Source of the DNA: Albugo candida | Lineage: Eukaryota > Oomycota > Peronosporomycetes > Albuginales > Albuginaceae | Reading direction: 5' to 3' | DNA length: 64,000 nucleotides | NCBI GenBank assembly: GCA_905220665.1 | Contig: CAJNAR010000002.1 | Span: 372,001 to 436,000, forward strand | Shown: in pieces, positions 23,501 to 35,355 of the stretch | How positions within the stretch are numbered: position 1 is the stretch's first letter | Layout of the letters: each line of letters starts with the position of its first letter | Translations under genes and position numbers: made by a program | Notes under the pieces: model-generated | Told to the model about the DNA's origin: nothing | Seen by the model: the letters and a program-made list of their open reading frames with translations, nothing else | Databases searched by the model: none

Positions 23501-24450
23501 ATAGGTATACAAATCTCTGCATATTTCCGTCCATTACATGCGGTTGATCATCTGGCACAAAATGTAATTTCTACAAATCCAACTCGATTTCCACGGCAGG
23601 GATATCAAAAACCTTCTTCTGTAGGACTATTTAAATATCCTATAGCTGTCGAAGCAAGAAAATTGAAAGCGAATTTGGTGCTCGAATAATTGCGGACGAC
23701 TTTGAACCCCGGTAAAATGTGGGATAGTTGCAAGACAAAAATCAAGAAACAGCTACAAAGAATTGAGAAAAAAGATCTCCCAAGATAGTCGACGTGATGT
23801 TGAGTCTAGCCAGCGTGTTTTGAAAGTCGCAGCTGCCAGATATCGCAGTCAAGAAACCAATGAGTCACGATATTCTTACGAATCAAGTCTCAAACAATTT
23901 GAAATTCCGGTTGAAACAATGCCAAATACAACCAAGATGAAAGCTTTTATCATCACGTGATGCATATGGAGAACTCCTCAAGCATTATTTTCGCCCTCCG
24001 GATAGCTCTTGTCGTCGTGTGCCGATTGAATATGTGACGAAAAAATGTGGCACCGTGCCATCAAACCCGAGAGAATTATTGACGATTTCAGATATCGTTA
24101 GGGAGCTTCAATTGAACATTTCTATAGCTCTGAGACCGGCTCAGCTAATCCATGTGAAACAAATCAACAATGCTTCTTCATTCGATTCAGATTCACTTGC
24201 GTCAGAAGAGCAAAACCGTCTCTCTGCTCACTTAAGTACGACCGAGATGGCGAATTTTATCAAGCACATGAGAAGTCGTTCTTCTCCAGGTATGGGTCGA
24301 CTACCAGATGCTTTTTATCAAATTGATCTGGAAACATTTTGCGAGTGTCTAAAGATCGTGTTCGAATATCAGCTGGGTAGAGGTATCTTACTTAGATCCC
24401 AAACGCCACTCGGCAATCACTTTGTTTTACAAAAAAGAATCGCGAGGTGA
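20600..24450 (+). mobile_element. LINE copy 3, old relic, truncated inside the reverse transcriptase
   Basis: An ORF1-like piece at 20663-21187 matches the start of the window and 296-652 of copy 1 (PSLTDII; KVTVVGEKYF). Further degraded ORF1 sequence runs to about 22690 (DQWIQYFTDWPV against DHWIQYVTGQPV). Endonuclease remnants lie at 22940-23470; the GDLN motif has decayed to DNFH. The reverse transcriptase fingers at 24019-24450 carry SSPGMGRLPDAFYQ. Homology stops abruptly at about 24449, where copies 1 and 2 continue into the palm. This is much more diverged than copies 1 and 2, with stops throughout. Confidence 0.85.
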
Positions 24451-24537
24451 AACTTTCTAGTCAAAGATCTTTCAGGTTCATTAAACTACTAAAGTACCAT
24501 TTTAGGAAAAAATAGACAATTTGGAGACTTAAAAGCA

Positions 24538-25300
24538 TGATGATTACCTCTTGTATAGACAGCAAATTTTCAATTTTTATAAGGATCACTGTAAACATAA
24601 ATTTAATTTTGATCCGTTTAAGGCTAACCCGGAGTACCGAAGTACACCTTTGTCAAATTGCAGCGCTTTCCTATATATTTGATAGGATCAAAATATGATG
24701 TTACTCGAGCGACAAATATTCTAGCTGATTTTCAAGCCGTTGTGGATGACCCCGTGCTTCCATTTGTGCTATTGTGCACACGCAGAGGTGGCCGATATGT
24801 TAGAAAAATACGATCAATGGGCAACTTCATCCAGACTAGAATAGCAGGTCTAGCATCGTGTTGACTTCGACTCATGCTTCCGATAAAGATAGAAGATAGA
24901 CTAAATTAATTTCCACCACCGAAACACGCATCTTAAAAGAGAGAATGACTTAGGGCAGAAAAGTATTGCATCAATTTTTACATATACAAGACCGAGTAAT
25001 TTGTGTATTGGTTTGTTTGATGTAACCATTTTCATCCGTGCGGGAAATCACGGGATCAAAGCCACGTATCAGATGAAGACGCTGGATTTCTTGAATGGGC
25101 ATGAAGTTAGATGCAAGCGTCGTCATAAAAAAGTGCTTGTGTTATTGAGTAGTGAGAGAAAGCTTGTGGTGAGTACGCCGAGAGAAGCTTTCCACGCGAC
25201 CAATGCAATGAGATTATAAGGCTGGCTGTTTACAAGGAGAACTGTACAAATTCATCGAATGCTATGATGTAATCAAGAACGATCCGTTCAACTGCATTTT
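24538..25300 (+). pseudogene. Remnant of Ty3/gypsy pol 3' part (RNase H-like), copy A
   Basis: The frame from 24540 reads DDYLLYRQQIFNFYKDH, then FDPFKANPEYRS, the layout of a gypsy RNase H (L--RP--FN-YTDH---FDP). It is followed by DRIKYDVTRATNILADF, which resembles the end of the RNase H domain (I-HV-G--N--AD). It is heavily decayed; the call rests on motif spacing and on copy B, where upstream RT motifs are also visible. Confidence 0.45.
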
Positions 25301-25711
25301 GATGATTACAATCCCTCGGCAGACTCGATGACAGCAGTGAATTGCTTGCTAAAATGGTTTCCAACTGTCTCTGTTTAACTCAGTATATTTTTAGACCAAG
25401 GAGCGAACTAGAAAAGGATCCCTTTCGTCAATTCATTGAGTACTTGGACCTCTATATGACGTTATCAGTCAATATTATATGCGCGTACACAAACTGGCGG
25501 AACGAGCGAAAGGATAGGTAGTTGGATGTACAAGGGTACTACTCATAGACTGAAAAACGCATCCAGCTGAGAGAACCACTCTGTTTCTTTGATATTCTCA
25601 CCCTTTACATCACTCGATGGGAGGAGACATACAGACAGCATATGAGGATATGAATATACACTCAACCTGGAGTTGGATCTGTTTGCATCCGTTGAGGCGT
25701 TCATTGTGACT

Positions 25712-25716
25712 ACATA
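25712..25716 (+). other. Empty insertion site corresponding to the gypsy element at 40422-46617
   Basis: gtgactACATAgaagaatcg is continuous here. In copy B the same sequence is split: gtgactACATA at 40411-40421 and ACGTAtaagaatcg from 46618. Confidence 0.85.
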
Positions 25717-27579
25717 GAAGAATCGAATAAACTAAAGAGAATAGAGTAGTTAAATTTTGAGTAAAGAACTGAAGTAATACTTTTAAAGTGAATGAGCTGA
25801 AGAAGTACGATGATTATTATATGATGAACGTAACAAGCTGTTTAGAACTTATGCCAAAAGCAGAGACGTATTGTTCACTTCATGTCCACACAGGAATCCT
25901 AGCTTTCTGAAAGCCTATTTGATGACTTTTATCTCTAGATGACCGGTGTATAAGATTTGTTCTGAACAGAAAGCGTCATTTAAAATTATCCCCTTGATCT
26001 ACTACTTAGTGCAGCAATTCAGCCGTTTCTTTTGACATTCTAACTTGACTTTTTTTCAATGCTTTCTATACCACTGATCTCTATTCTGAACATCTACATA
26101 CTTGTCCCTAAACGCACTAATTTGTTGCTCAAGCAATTGAACAATGCAAAACAAGCTTCCCTTTCGACCGGGCTATAAATGCGTCAAAATTCAAGGGAGT
26201 ATGATTCAAAAAGGCAACTTCCTTCCTCTCCGCATCTTATCTTTGATTGATTGAATTAGTACCGACCGCACTTGGTGCATGGGTTTCTGTTCACGAGTCT
26301 TTGATATCAGTTGCTCTTGCAATACGAGCACAGGTCTTTGAACTAAAATCAATGATAGCTACACCCGCTGCAGATAAATTTCTTTCAACTTGTATTCACC
26401 GCAAGGTTAGATGATTTTGTACGTTCCTACAATATGACTTGAATGATATGTTAAGCTCAAGCTTCTTCTCAAGGATGAGGTTCACCTTCTCGTTAGCGTG
26501 TACTGTATATGCTCCTGCATGATGATTCATGACAGATGTTTCAACGGTGGTATCATACAATTGATGAAATCTGTTTTTCCTCGTCACCGATTAATAAATA
26601 TGTTTGTTTCCTGCGTGACTTCCAATGAGCGATATGATGTATAGAATCAACTGCACTTTTTGAATCCAAGGTAAATCTTTTCGGCTCGTTTTGGGCAATT
26701 GATGTATCCCTCCGTGCTCCCATTTTATTTAGTCGTACAAAATGGATTCTACAGACGTGGAGCAATTCCTCATATCGATCGATGAGACGTTTATCCGGCT
26801 TATATCAGGTTGCAGGTTAGTCCTTTAGCGGCAACTTTAGAATAACACCGCACTCGACCGTGTAAGGCACTCGATCCAGTACACCTCTATACATTCGCTC
26901 TTCATCTTATTGATCAATTTCATCATCATCTTTTCCGCTTTGTGATGCATCAAGGATTTGATCACGAAAACAAAAAAGCTTCACCAGATCCTGATAGGCG
27001 TTGATGCGCTGAGGGAAGTCTCCCATCGCATATATTTCAATAGCTTTGCAAGACATTGTGGCAATGATGCTGATCCAATATGACAGAGATATTGCTAACC
27101 TTATTTCTTTTTTTTTTTGCTCTGAGTAAAACGATCTTCACCAGCGTTTATTACGGTCCATTCCCTTCTCCTTTTTATTCATTTCTACCAGGTCGATTCT
27201 TAACGAATCGATGATGATAATAGCGTCTACATTTAGTCTCACTATAGGATTTCTTTACGCCCTGATCATAAGGGATGTCCTGCGCTCGTAGATCAAAACA
27301 CTTCAATTATCGCTCCCTCAGTATCACAGCAGTATTGAAGAACGGTTTTAGCTAACAGAGCATCCCATGATGCTGCAGGGAACGAAATAGAATGACGAAT
27401 GAGCATTCCTAGCGTGTATCTTGTTGTTTTATCAGGTCGAGCTAATGTGATGAAAGCATTGGGTAGAATGCAGAGCCACTGAAACCAAATTTGAAAGAGG
27501 CAACGAACTTGCAGAGTGACGTGCACATCAGGATATATATGAGCTAATACGACATGATCAAGCAGAGAAAACGACTACA

Positions 27580-28540
27580 CAGTCGAGTAGTTTCTTCCAA
27601 AATATAGACTTTGACCATTCACCATGTACAAGGTAGTCAAGGAACGCACTAACGATCTTCGCATAGGCGTACGCAAAACAAGCGTTTCTTCGCCTGTGGT
27701 AGCGCTAACGATGTGTCACGCTAAACCTTTCGACTATTCTTATTTACTCAAGATTGTATGTAAAATATTTCGAATATAGCAACAAAGCATGACCAATCCA
27801 ACTTTCTATCACTTTGATAGATCGAAGAGTGGAGAGAGGCGATGAAGAATTTTTATGGTGCAACACGAACACAAAAGGTGGTCTCTGGATGTGTGCGCTC
27901 CATTTTGTATTACTAGATCAGCTATAGCATTGTCCAAACACGTTTTTAGGATCGCCAGCAAATATGCAGGTGTGTTGATTGTTGCTCATAGATTATGACT
28001 CAAAATGTCGGAGACATAAGCGTACATCGAGACGAGTTGTGCATGCGTTTGGAAGGTCCGTTGGAAGGTCCGTAATGACGCTCGACAGCGGAAATGATAA
28101 AGCGATAATCTTTTCTTATGTCATCGTGTTTAATAATGCTGAGTATTAAGATTCGTGAGACAAAGGTTTCGGAACAATTGTGACTTGTGAGACGCTTGTA
28201 TTGATGGCCGGCATGTTTGAATGCAACATCAAGACAGAAAGATAAACTATATAGTACGCTATCATGAATATATGGGAGTAGTGATAGTATGATAATGTAA
28301 TCTTTTTCATTCAAATGTAAAAAATCCCACGCAATAAACTAAGTCGGAGTCATATAGTAGTCGGGCATGATACCCCTGCTAGATTTGCGAAAAGTAGAGA
28401 TTGCATGGTGGTGGGTTTGTTTCTACAAAGTTTGGTTATAACTCGCAGAGAACATAATGAGGTCCTAACAGAGAATCATAGCTAATCTCTAGCTATCCAA
28501 ATTGGTAGAAACCTAGTCAAACATCCTCGCTTAAGCAGGA
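27580..28540. repeat. Duplicated 3' flank next to CCG fragment 4
   Basis: Non-coding. It shares short blocks with 15.7-16.1, 32.6-33.0 and 48.4-48.6 kb. A perfect 12-bp tandem pair (ttggaaggtccg) lies at 28049-28072. No gene is supported. Confidence 0.5.
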
Positions 28541-28542
28541 AT

Positions 28543-29312
28543 CTATTTCGTGCAGAAGCGAGTAGCTCTGCATCGTTCGAACCTACTTTTGATTGAATTC
28601 GAAGACATCGGTCGAATCATAGAGATATCCAACGTTTGCCCACCATCCATTCCTAAAGTTCCACACATGTGCTGACAGGTAAATTTTTCCGGAAAACCTA
28701 CCATCCAAAATCGAACCAAATCCGTGATCAAAATATCCAACTCTGAGGTCAAGCAAGTAAAGCATTTTATGTCGGGAATTCTCGGGCGTCCTGTACTGAC
28801 TGAATATTTGTCTTTTTGCAATGAGGGCGCCATGACATCATATCGACGCCTGGACTTTTGCATATTAAAAGAAGGGCAAAATTGGTCCGGAATAAGAGTC
28901 ACTTTTTTGCAAAGTTTCATCCCCAGCTCTGATCCGAAAGAAATGCATCCAGAGATGGTGTGCAAGGCTTCTTCCGATGAAATCAAAAAATCAATGCTTG
29001 AAAGGATTCTTGCATCATTTCTAGATAAATGATCCAAGAAAACCTTACACCACTCGTGCTGTCCCAGCTCATGTTCTACCCACATACAACTTGAACTTTG
29101 CGATACAGATATTGCCCCCTGAACGTCTTCCTTCTTACCGTGATCTCTCACTGCCATATTGTAGTAGATCTTGCCTTGGAGAGATGAAATATCAATGCTA
29201 TTTCAGAGAGGTTTATACAAGCATTTCTTGGGTGAAAAGCGACCCGTCCGCACGTATGTTCACATCGCTGCGAAAAATCTTGAGCAGCCTTTATTATCGC
29301 AAATAATAAATC
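28543..29312 (-). pseudogene. CCG-class fragment 4a: C-terminal half, minus strand
   Basis: The minus-strand frame 28543-29157 holds the family's SSCMWVEHE module, WCKVFLDHLSRNDAR, the CISFGSELGMKLCKK segment, CFTCLTSELDILITDL and CQHMCG. It ends at a stop near the family C-terminus, with little of the basic tail. Upstream, after a frame change near 29205, it continues as CEHTCG and NACINLSEI. That matches the C-X3-C-G segment of gene 1 (residues 300-325). Homology stops at about 29312. It is closest to locus 6 (shared HLSRNDARI). Confidence 0.85.
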
Positions 29313-29321
29313 TTGTGTGCC

Positions 29322-30006
29322 TCTCACATCCTGGAAATATGGATACCGCGGTATCTTCTTCAAAGTCGAGCATTATTAAACCGACAACGTTGAAAGCGTT
29401 ATGCTTACTCACAGATTCGTAAACGAGTGCTGAATGCGGCAACTGCATGAAAATGAGGAGTGGCTCCCATAGCATACGAAAGCTCTACCTAGTAGCCAAA
29501 AATGAACAGGAGCGCTATTTGCAGGTGCTATATACAAGTCAAAGTAGAAATTTTGAGCCATGTTTGAAGTCGGGTATATGTACTGGGCACAGTGCTGAAG
29601 TTGGTGGCGATTCTTGTAAGCATCTTGTCAGACAGTTATCCAGCGCTCTTGTCAGAAAATCCGATGACAATATTAGAGGAGATTAAAATGATTATGCATC
29701 GCAGGATGTCTTACATCACGCGATCGGATGGATTTACGAGAGCGTAACATGGAAACCACAATGCTACAAACTTCCACGGCTACTGAACTGCGAAAGGACT
29801 GCCTTGGCTGCATAGCGAGGGAAATATCTGGGATAGGAGTAGTCTTGTATCCTTTTAAAACCCAAACTAAATTTGAAGGACGATCTGAAGAAAGCGTACA
29901 GAACATTTTTGTGATATCGGAAAAAGCCACATATTTTATGCAGCCGGATTTGTGTGTAAAGATTTGCGGATCGATTATCCCGGAACCAAAAGGATCATCG
30001 GATTGA
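29322..30006 (+). pseudogene. CCG-class fragment 4b: middle part, plus strand
   Basis: From about 29322, on the opposite strand to fragment 4a, reading frames match residues about 100-300 of the family: HPGNMDTAVSSSKSS, a stop (TAA) after LCLLTDS, CGNCMKMRSGS, FEPCLKSGICTG, then frameshifts before CIAREISG and an ICGSIIPEPKG segment. It is closest to pseudogene 2 at 11.4-13.4 kb. It lacks a signal peptide and start, so it cannot be expressed as a secreted protein. Confidence 0.85.
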
Positions 30007-30140
30007 CATCGATCATTCGAATCATTCTCCGATTCATTCTCCAAAACATTCTCAGATTCATGCGTTGATTCGCCTAATGATTCATGGGTCAATTCATCTT
30101 GGAAAGCATCCTCATCATCTTCCGAGGTGTTAGCTTCATT
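30000..30140 (-). repeat. Acidic low-complexity coding-like tract
   Basis: On the minus strand an imperfect repeat around GATTCATTCTC encodes a Glu/Ser/Asn-rich stretch (SEDDEDAFQDE, then ESENVLENESENDSND). It abuts the end of CCG fragment 4b. It resembles the acidic region of a larger lost protein; no family is recognised. Confidence 0.4.
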
Positions 30141-32560
30141 CTACTACAGTAGCGGCATATCCGAGAGCTCCTGTTGATATATAGAATCGACATTCTGAGG
30201 AATCCAATCATCGTCGAAAAGATAGAGCATTCAGAACACCAATCTGGACTTTGAAGTTTGTAATATATCGATTCGTTCTTGCAGGTCCAAATAACCACGC
30301 TCCATATATTCTTGGTGGTCTATAAACGGCTACCTGACATTTCGTCAAGTATGTATACTTCGTTAACGTACTTCAAACATACCGAAATACCTTCCGATGA
30401 AGATTGATCGTTTTGATACTATATTTTGGAATGCAGGGACGACTGTGTCTTGTGGTTTTGATACACGAAGGCAAAAAAAGAGCCCCGTGTCATGTGTTGT
30501 TCGCTTATCTCATATTTGCAACACTCTGACGATGCACATAGTACAAAAGCTGGAGAAACGCGCCCTCAAAACGATAAGATGATCGGGTCTGAGAGCCTCC
30601 AGTGTGATTCTAAACTGACAGAGTCTTTCATGATATACAATTTGGACTTAGCATCCGCCGGTTTGAGCCAAGCGAACGTTTGAGTGTAAAGATTCGATCA
30701 GGAAAGAATCTTGGTTCATCTAAGACGGCTGTAAAGTCAAGCGATTGAAGACGTTAGGGCCTTCTGCGTGGAATTTAGGAGCGGCAAAAACTTTGATTAG
30801 AGCATTTTTTCATAATCATCAGACACTATTTGGACGAATAGCTATTCATTAAGGTGATTGTAAAGGCACCAAGCGGATAGGGAGCTAAAATACTGTAGTT
30901 ATCCTAATGAGAACGTAAGCGATTGTAAATTTTTTTCATAGGTCTTTTGTTGAAAGAAGAAATATATAAACATCAACCTTTAGGTTCTTAATTCATTAAT
31001 AGCTAAGCTAAGCCTCATTTCTTGAAGTAATGTTACCAACATTGCTCACATTTGTCATATTACTCACATTTTTAATTTTTGTAAGTTACCATTTAAAACT
31101 TCTCTGAATCTTCCCAAAGAATTCTTCCGAATGTAGTGCCTCCACATAGAGTCGGAATTGTTTTGCGCAACAACTCTCCTCCTGGCTGATTTGTAATTCA
31201 CTGCACCAGAATATACAAAACTTTCAATCTGTAAAGTAAGTTCATTTTGCAATATACCAGCTACAGTCAAGCACCAATGGCTTATCGTAATATTCTATCT
31301 GCTGGATTGATCATCTTCTTGGGTGTAAACAGAAAATACATGATTCCACATCTGTCAAACACCGGTCATCAGCCCAATCTAAAATTCTTGTCGTTGAAGA
31401 CAGACTGTACTATCGATGCCCGCTGTAAACGCCTTGTTTCAACTGGACCATAATCCATCCAAAGACCATTATGTCGTGTACTGGTGTCGTTTGATAAATT
31501 CAAATTTCACAAAATCCTTGCAAACGATTCTTTTTTTTCCTTTCTCCGTGTCAAAGAAAGTAATACGCAATGTTTACTATTACTAGCCTGAGAATTTACC
31601 TCTATCATTTCACCTACAGTTATCACTGATGCTCGTACTTGAAAATATTATTCGTAGCTTCTTCCAACACCATATAGCGCTCCATCTCGATAGATTAGCA
31701 GTCAAATGCGACATCACGTTATTTACTCATTGTTGTCCTTTTTATTGATGAGGACAGTGCTCGGGAATCCATTGCAAGGACGTCAAAATATCCAACTCAC
31801 TGATCGAGGCATAGCCTAGCCTCATTCTTTGCGTCATGTTAAGCACTGATATACCTCTATCTCATCTTTATTACCTCATGCAGCGTCTGATGACACTCAA
31901 GATGTCGACGAGTCTCTGTATATGCATGAAGCTCCCGTTTTCTACGACCTGAATGAATAAGCTCCTAATCTTCGATTTAAGTGTCACACGAATAGAAATG
32001 AAAGGACGATGCGCCAGCAAGAAAGCCGCAGATATCTGTCAGGTATTCATTGCGACACACAACTACCTATTCGCTTTTCGTCGCATTATTAGATTTGATT
32101 TTTTTTTGGTGCTTTGTCACAAAAAAAAACGGCTTTCTTGCTAAAACGTCTGTATGCACAGTACGCTTCATTAGTTTCCATTCGGTCGTTTCGTAAACAA
32201 ATCTCTTAAGGTGATAGTGCCCAAATAAGTCTCGAGAAATGGTTTTCATTCATTTCCTAACTGTAGGGAAACCAGTACATTCGTAAATAAAGACACCTCG
32301 GTCATGACTTTGGAAGTCGTATCGTGGTCTCAGGACGCTTTTTAGCTCAAAGAGAATACGCATTATATTGGTGCTAGGAAAGCAAAAGGGAGATGAGAGG
32401 CTTTATAGTTTTGAACTTGCATTTCGATGCTGCATCCAACCGAGGTATATGTGATGGTACAACCTTTCTTATTGCAAGCCGTAAGGTGAATGCGGGAAGA
32501 TTTGTGCCAAATCCGAGAGATGCGATACACGGGTTAAGTGAGGTGCGCACCAGCGTACAC
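30141..32560. other. Intergenic, no supported gene
   Basis: Short frames only. An ATG frame at 31277-31453 (58 codons) has a modest hydrophobic start (NILSAGLIIFLGV) but nothing else to support it. No mobile-element motif was recognised. Confidence 0.4.
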
Positions 32561-33164
32561 ATAAACTAATATCATTGGACATAGCAGGAGAGACATACAT
32601 ACATAAAAATGACAGATGACTGTAAAAAGGTGGTCGAGTAAAGCACTCAAGATGCTGACAAATGCGAGCGCAAAACAAGGGTTATCTTACGAAAAAGTGT
32701 TTTCTGTCTAGCGAGACAAGCTATACCATTGTTAATTCCGTAGGCATGGACCAAGTTCATCAAAGTATACAGGCGTGTGCTTCCTTGCTGATGGATCTTG
32801 ACTCGATATATAGTCTACCTTTTTGCAGGATTGAGTGGGGGCAGCTTAGCTTTGGTGAATATACCTCATTTATATTTCAAGCGCGAATGGTCGTGGGAGT
32901 GTCCACTTTTTTATGGATGTTTCCTTTCACCGAAAGCAATGATAGCCTCCAGCAGACTGTATGCATGACATCAGTCAACCTTACTTATACAGTAGTAATT
33001 GTGCAAGTGATAGATCTTGCAAGATGGTAAGAGTGTTTTTCAAGCTTTTTTTATTACCGATAGAGCACTAGATAGGACCTTAAGGATAATCGTAGCTGAT
33101 AGAGCGGTTTTGAATGGGTAAACGCCTAATCGAGCATACTCGGGTCCGAAAGCATGTTTTCATA
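32560..33164. repeat. Duplicated 3' flank of CCG pseudogene 5
   Basis: This parallels 15540-16340: gtggtcgagtaaagcac at about 32630, gcatggaccaagttc at about 32744, then gactcgatatatagtctacctttttgcagga at 32800-32830. The segment after the CCG stop (gataga-cac near 33060 and cgcctaatcgag near 33123) also corresponds. Confidence 0.6.
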
Positions 33165-34784
33165 GGAAAGCTAGTATCTCTCCATGACACCAAACCTTGC
33201 TTTGATCGCATTTGATGGCATCGGTGGAATCATAGAGACATCAAACGGTTTCCATTGAGTCATCCGTAAATTTCCACACTCCGTTAAACAATTGGGTATT
33301 TTTGGCACACCCACCATCAAGAAGTAGTTCAAATCTGTGATCAAAATATCCAAGCATGACGTGAGACAAATAAAGCATTCCGGATCTCCCTTTCGTGGAA
33401 TTCCTATTGTAATCATATCGACTGCGATGTTTTGAGGTGATCCCGGGTTCGAAGTACCACCAAGCTCAGGAGCTTGTAAGTTTTTTGTAAAAGTTACAAA
33501 GTTGATTTGGTATACTGATCATTTTTCTGCAAACCTTTTTACTCTCCAATGAACTAGCAGTAATGCATTCAGAGATGCTGTAGGTTGGCAGGCTATATTT
33601 CGATGAAATCAAAAAATCAATATGGGATAGTCTCTTTACATAGAATCGAGTTTTGTCTGTCAAGCATTTCTGACAGTTTTCGCCATGATTCAGTTCGTAT
33701 TCTACCCACATGCAATTTCAAGGTTGTGCTAGAGACAATGTGTTTTGAGCTATTGGATGTACCTGAGATTTCTTGCTGCCATATTGTACTATATCTTGCC
33801 GACGGTGGTTGAATAGCTAATGCTTATCTTATAGGCATCCAAACATGTGCTTTTTGATTGTGAAGTTGTCGATCCGCAGAGCTCTTTACATTTTTCGATA
33901 AAGCGTTGAGAACGATTCGATATCAGGAAAAAAGCTGCTCAGTTTTTTTATCGTTGGTCAGATTCATGCGCAGCGGTAGTTTGACTTACCAGTAGTACTG
34001 CCATCCCTTATGAGTACAGAGCCATGCAACCAAGGCATTCTGTCTGTCTGTCGAAGGTTGCGGAAGTGTCATAGCATAATGACGTCCGTTGTGTGGTATG
34101 ATCAATAGCTTTGATCGCGACACGCAGTTTCGCCGGCTTCGGCTTGGGTCTATCTAAATGATCAACTTGGACTGAACTGAAATGATACTTGGTTAATTTG
34201 TTGATAAGATTTACGCAAGTACTGTCGTCAAATTCATAGTTGACTCCACTACATATACCGGAGAATGAACACGGCTCAAAAATGTCTCTTTGCATTGCGT
34301 ATAGCACATGTAAATAGTGTTCGCTTCTATCGTGTGTTACCAGATGAAATTTTTCTATCACATGTGAGCCGCTCACCATTTGGAGACAGATGCCGCATTC
34401 AAAAGTGGTTTGCACATCTGTGAGAACGCAAAGCGGTGTATTCATGTTCTGTAAAGATGGCTGGATGTCCACATGCTTAAGACCTGTCATTATGAGGGAT
34501 CCGCATTTGAACTTACCCTGACACTCAATCCCTGCTCTTTGAAAAGAAATAACCCAACCATAGGCTTCAAGTATTGCTGTGGCAGCCGGTGGGTTGAAGT
34601 AATGTATACTGAGAGACACAAGCGAAATTCGACCCACACCGGCAATATTTGTCAGGCAGAATTGGCACTCGCCTACACTACTATCGACGGAAAATGTTGC
34701 GGTGATTATTACAGGATCCTTGGCATCAGTAACCGCGTTTCGAAGGCACACAACCGAAAGGAAAAGCCAATATGGGTGAACCAT
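33165..34784 (-). pseudogene. CCG-class effector-like pseudogene 5
   Basis: The 5' half is open from ATG 34784 to 34008 (258 codons). It has a signal peptide (MVHPYWLFLSVVCL), CQFCLTNIAG, CGICLQMVSGS, the CSFSGICSG segment and CLGCMALYS, where a stop ends it. The 3' half survives as two further frames: 33466-33711 with MWVEYELNHGENCQKCL and CITASSLESKKVCRKM, and 33171-33416 with CFICLTSCLDILITDL. About four breaks make it unlikely to yield a full protein, but a truncated secreted product of 258 residues is possible. The start is supported by conservation with gene 1. Confidence 0.85.
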
Positions 34785-34974
34785 GACCAGGAAATTTGTT
34801 TGTGATGGAAAATTCAATAAAATTTATTGTTAGGGACTCGTTGAGACCAGTCACTCTGAAGAAAGCAGTAGCGTGCTGTACAAGTCTTCGCAAAGCAATT
34901 GTTGATCATTACCATTCAAATTTTTCTACGTGCTAAAAAGAGACACCATGGACGCTTTGTTCTTATGTGAGTGA

Positions 34975-34989
34975 TTTTTATCAACCAAT
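34975..34989 (-). promoter_or_regulatory. ATTGG (CCAAT-box) motif upstream of CCG pseudogene 5
   Basis: The minus strand reads ATTGGTTGATAAAAA, 205 bp before the ATG at 34784. Confidence 0.45.
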
Positions 34990-35355
34990 GAAATTGAAAA
35001 ATGGAATAGAAGCGTTTTTGAAAGTCGCACTGTGTTGTGCCAGTTTTAAATAAAACGCAGTACTATTTGCTCTGCCACAGCATATTTATATTTTGTAAAA
35101 AGGGACCAATCAGAATCGCTCTAAAAACATTCATACGATACACCGCCGAGAGAAGACCCAATAGATAAGTCGTGTGATAAAGCGCCGTTCGACCGAGATA
35201 CAATCGGATAACAGAGCTATTTTACTAGGAGGTGGTCACATTCATTTAATGACCTGTGATACTAGATACGGACAAGACCTGATCGGACCTAAGAAGCACG
35301 AAGAATGATACAGTATAACATGGATAAAATATACTTTCCACTTACAAACAACAAG
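34990..35355. other. Duplicated 5' flank of CCG pseudogene 5
   Basis: A block at about 35230-35282 (gtggtcac, then gatacggacaagacctg) resembles flanks at 13.84 and 18.65 kb, which likewise lie upstream of minus-strand CCG loci. Confidence 0.5.

Larger units (their letters stand above)
24480..27770. repeat. Segmental duplication, copy A
   Basis: This matches 39170-40421 plus 46618-48600 over most of its length. Anchors include gatgattac-tcttgtatagacag, ttgtcaaattgcag, tgcttccatttgtgc, catccgttgaggcgtt, tgatagctacacc and gactacacag. In copy B the segment is interrupted by a gypsy element; copy A keeps the uninterrupted site at 25712-25716. The first part derives from an old Ty3/gypsy pol. Confidence 0.8.

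Noticed and set aside
28049..28072. Short direct repeat (12 bp x 2) as the start of an array or CRISPR
   Set aside because: Only two adjacent units without spacers; simple tandem duplication.
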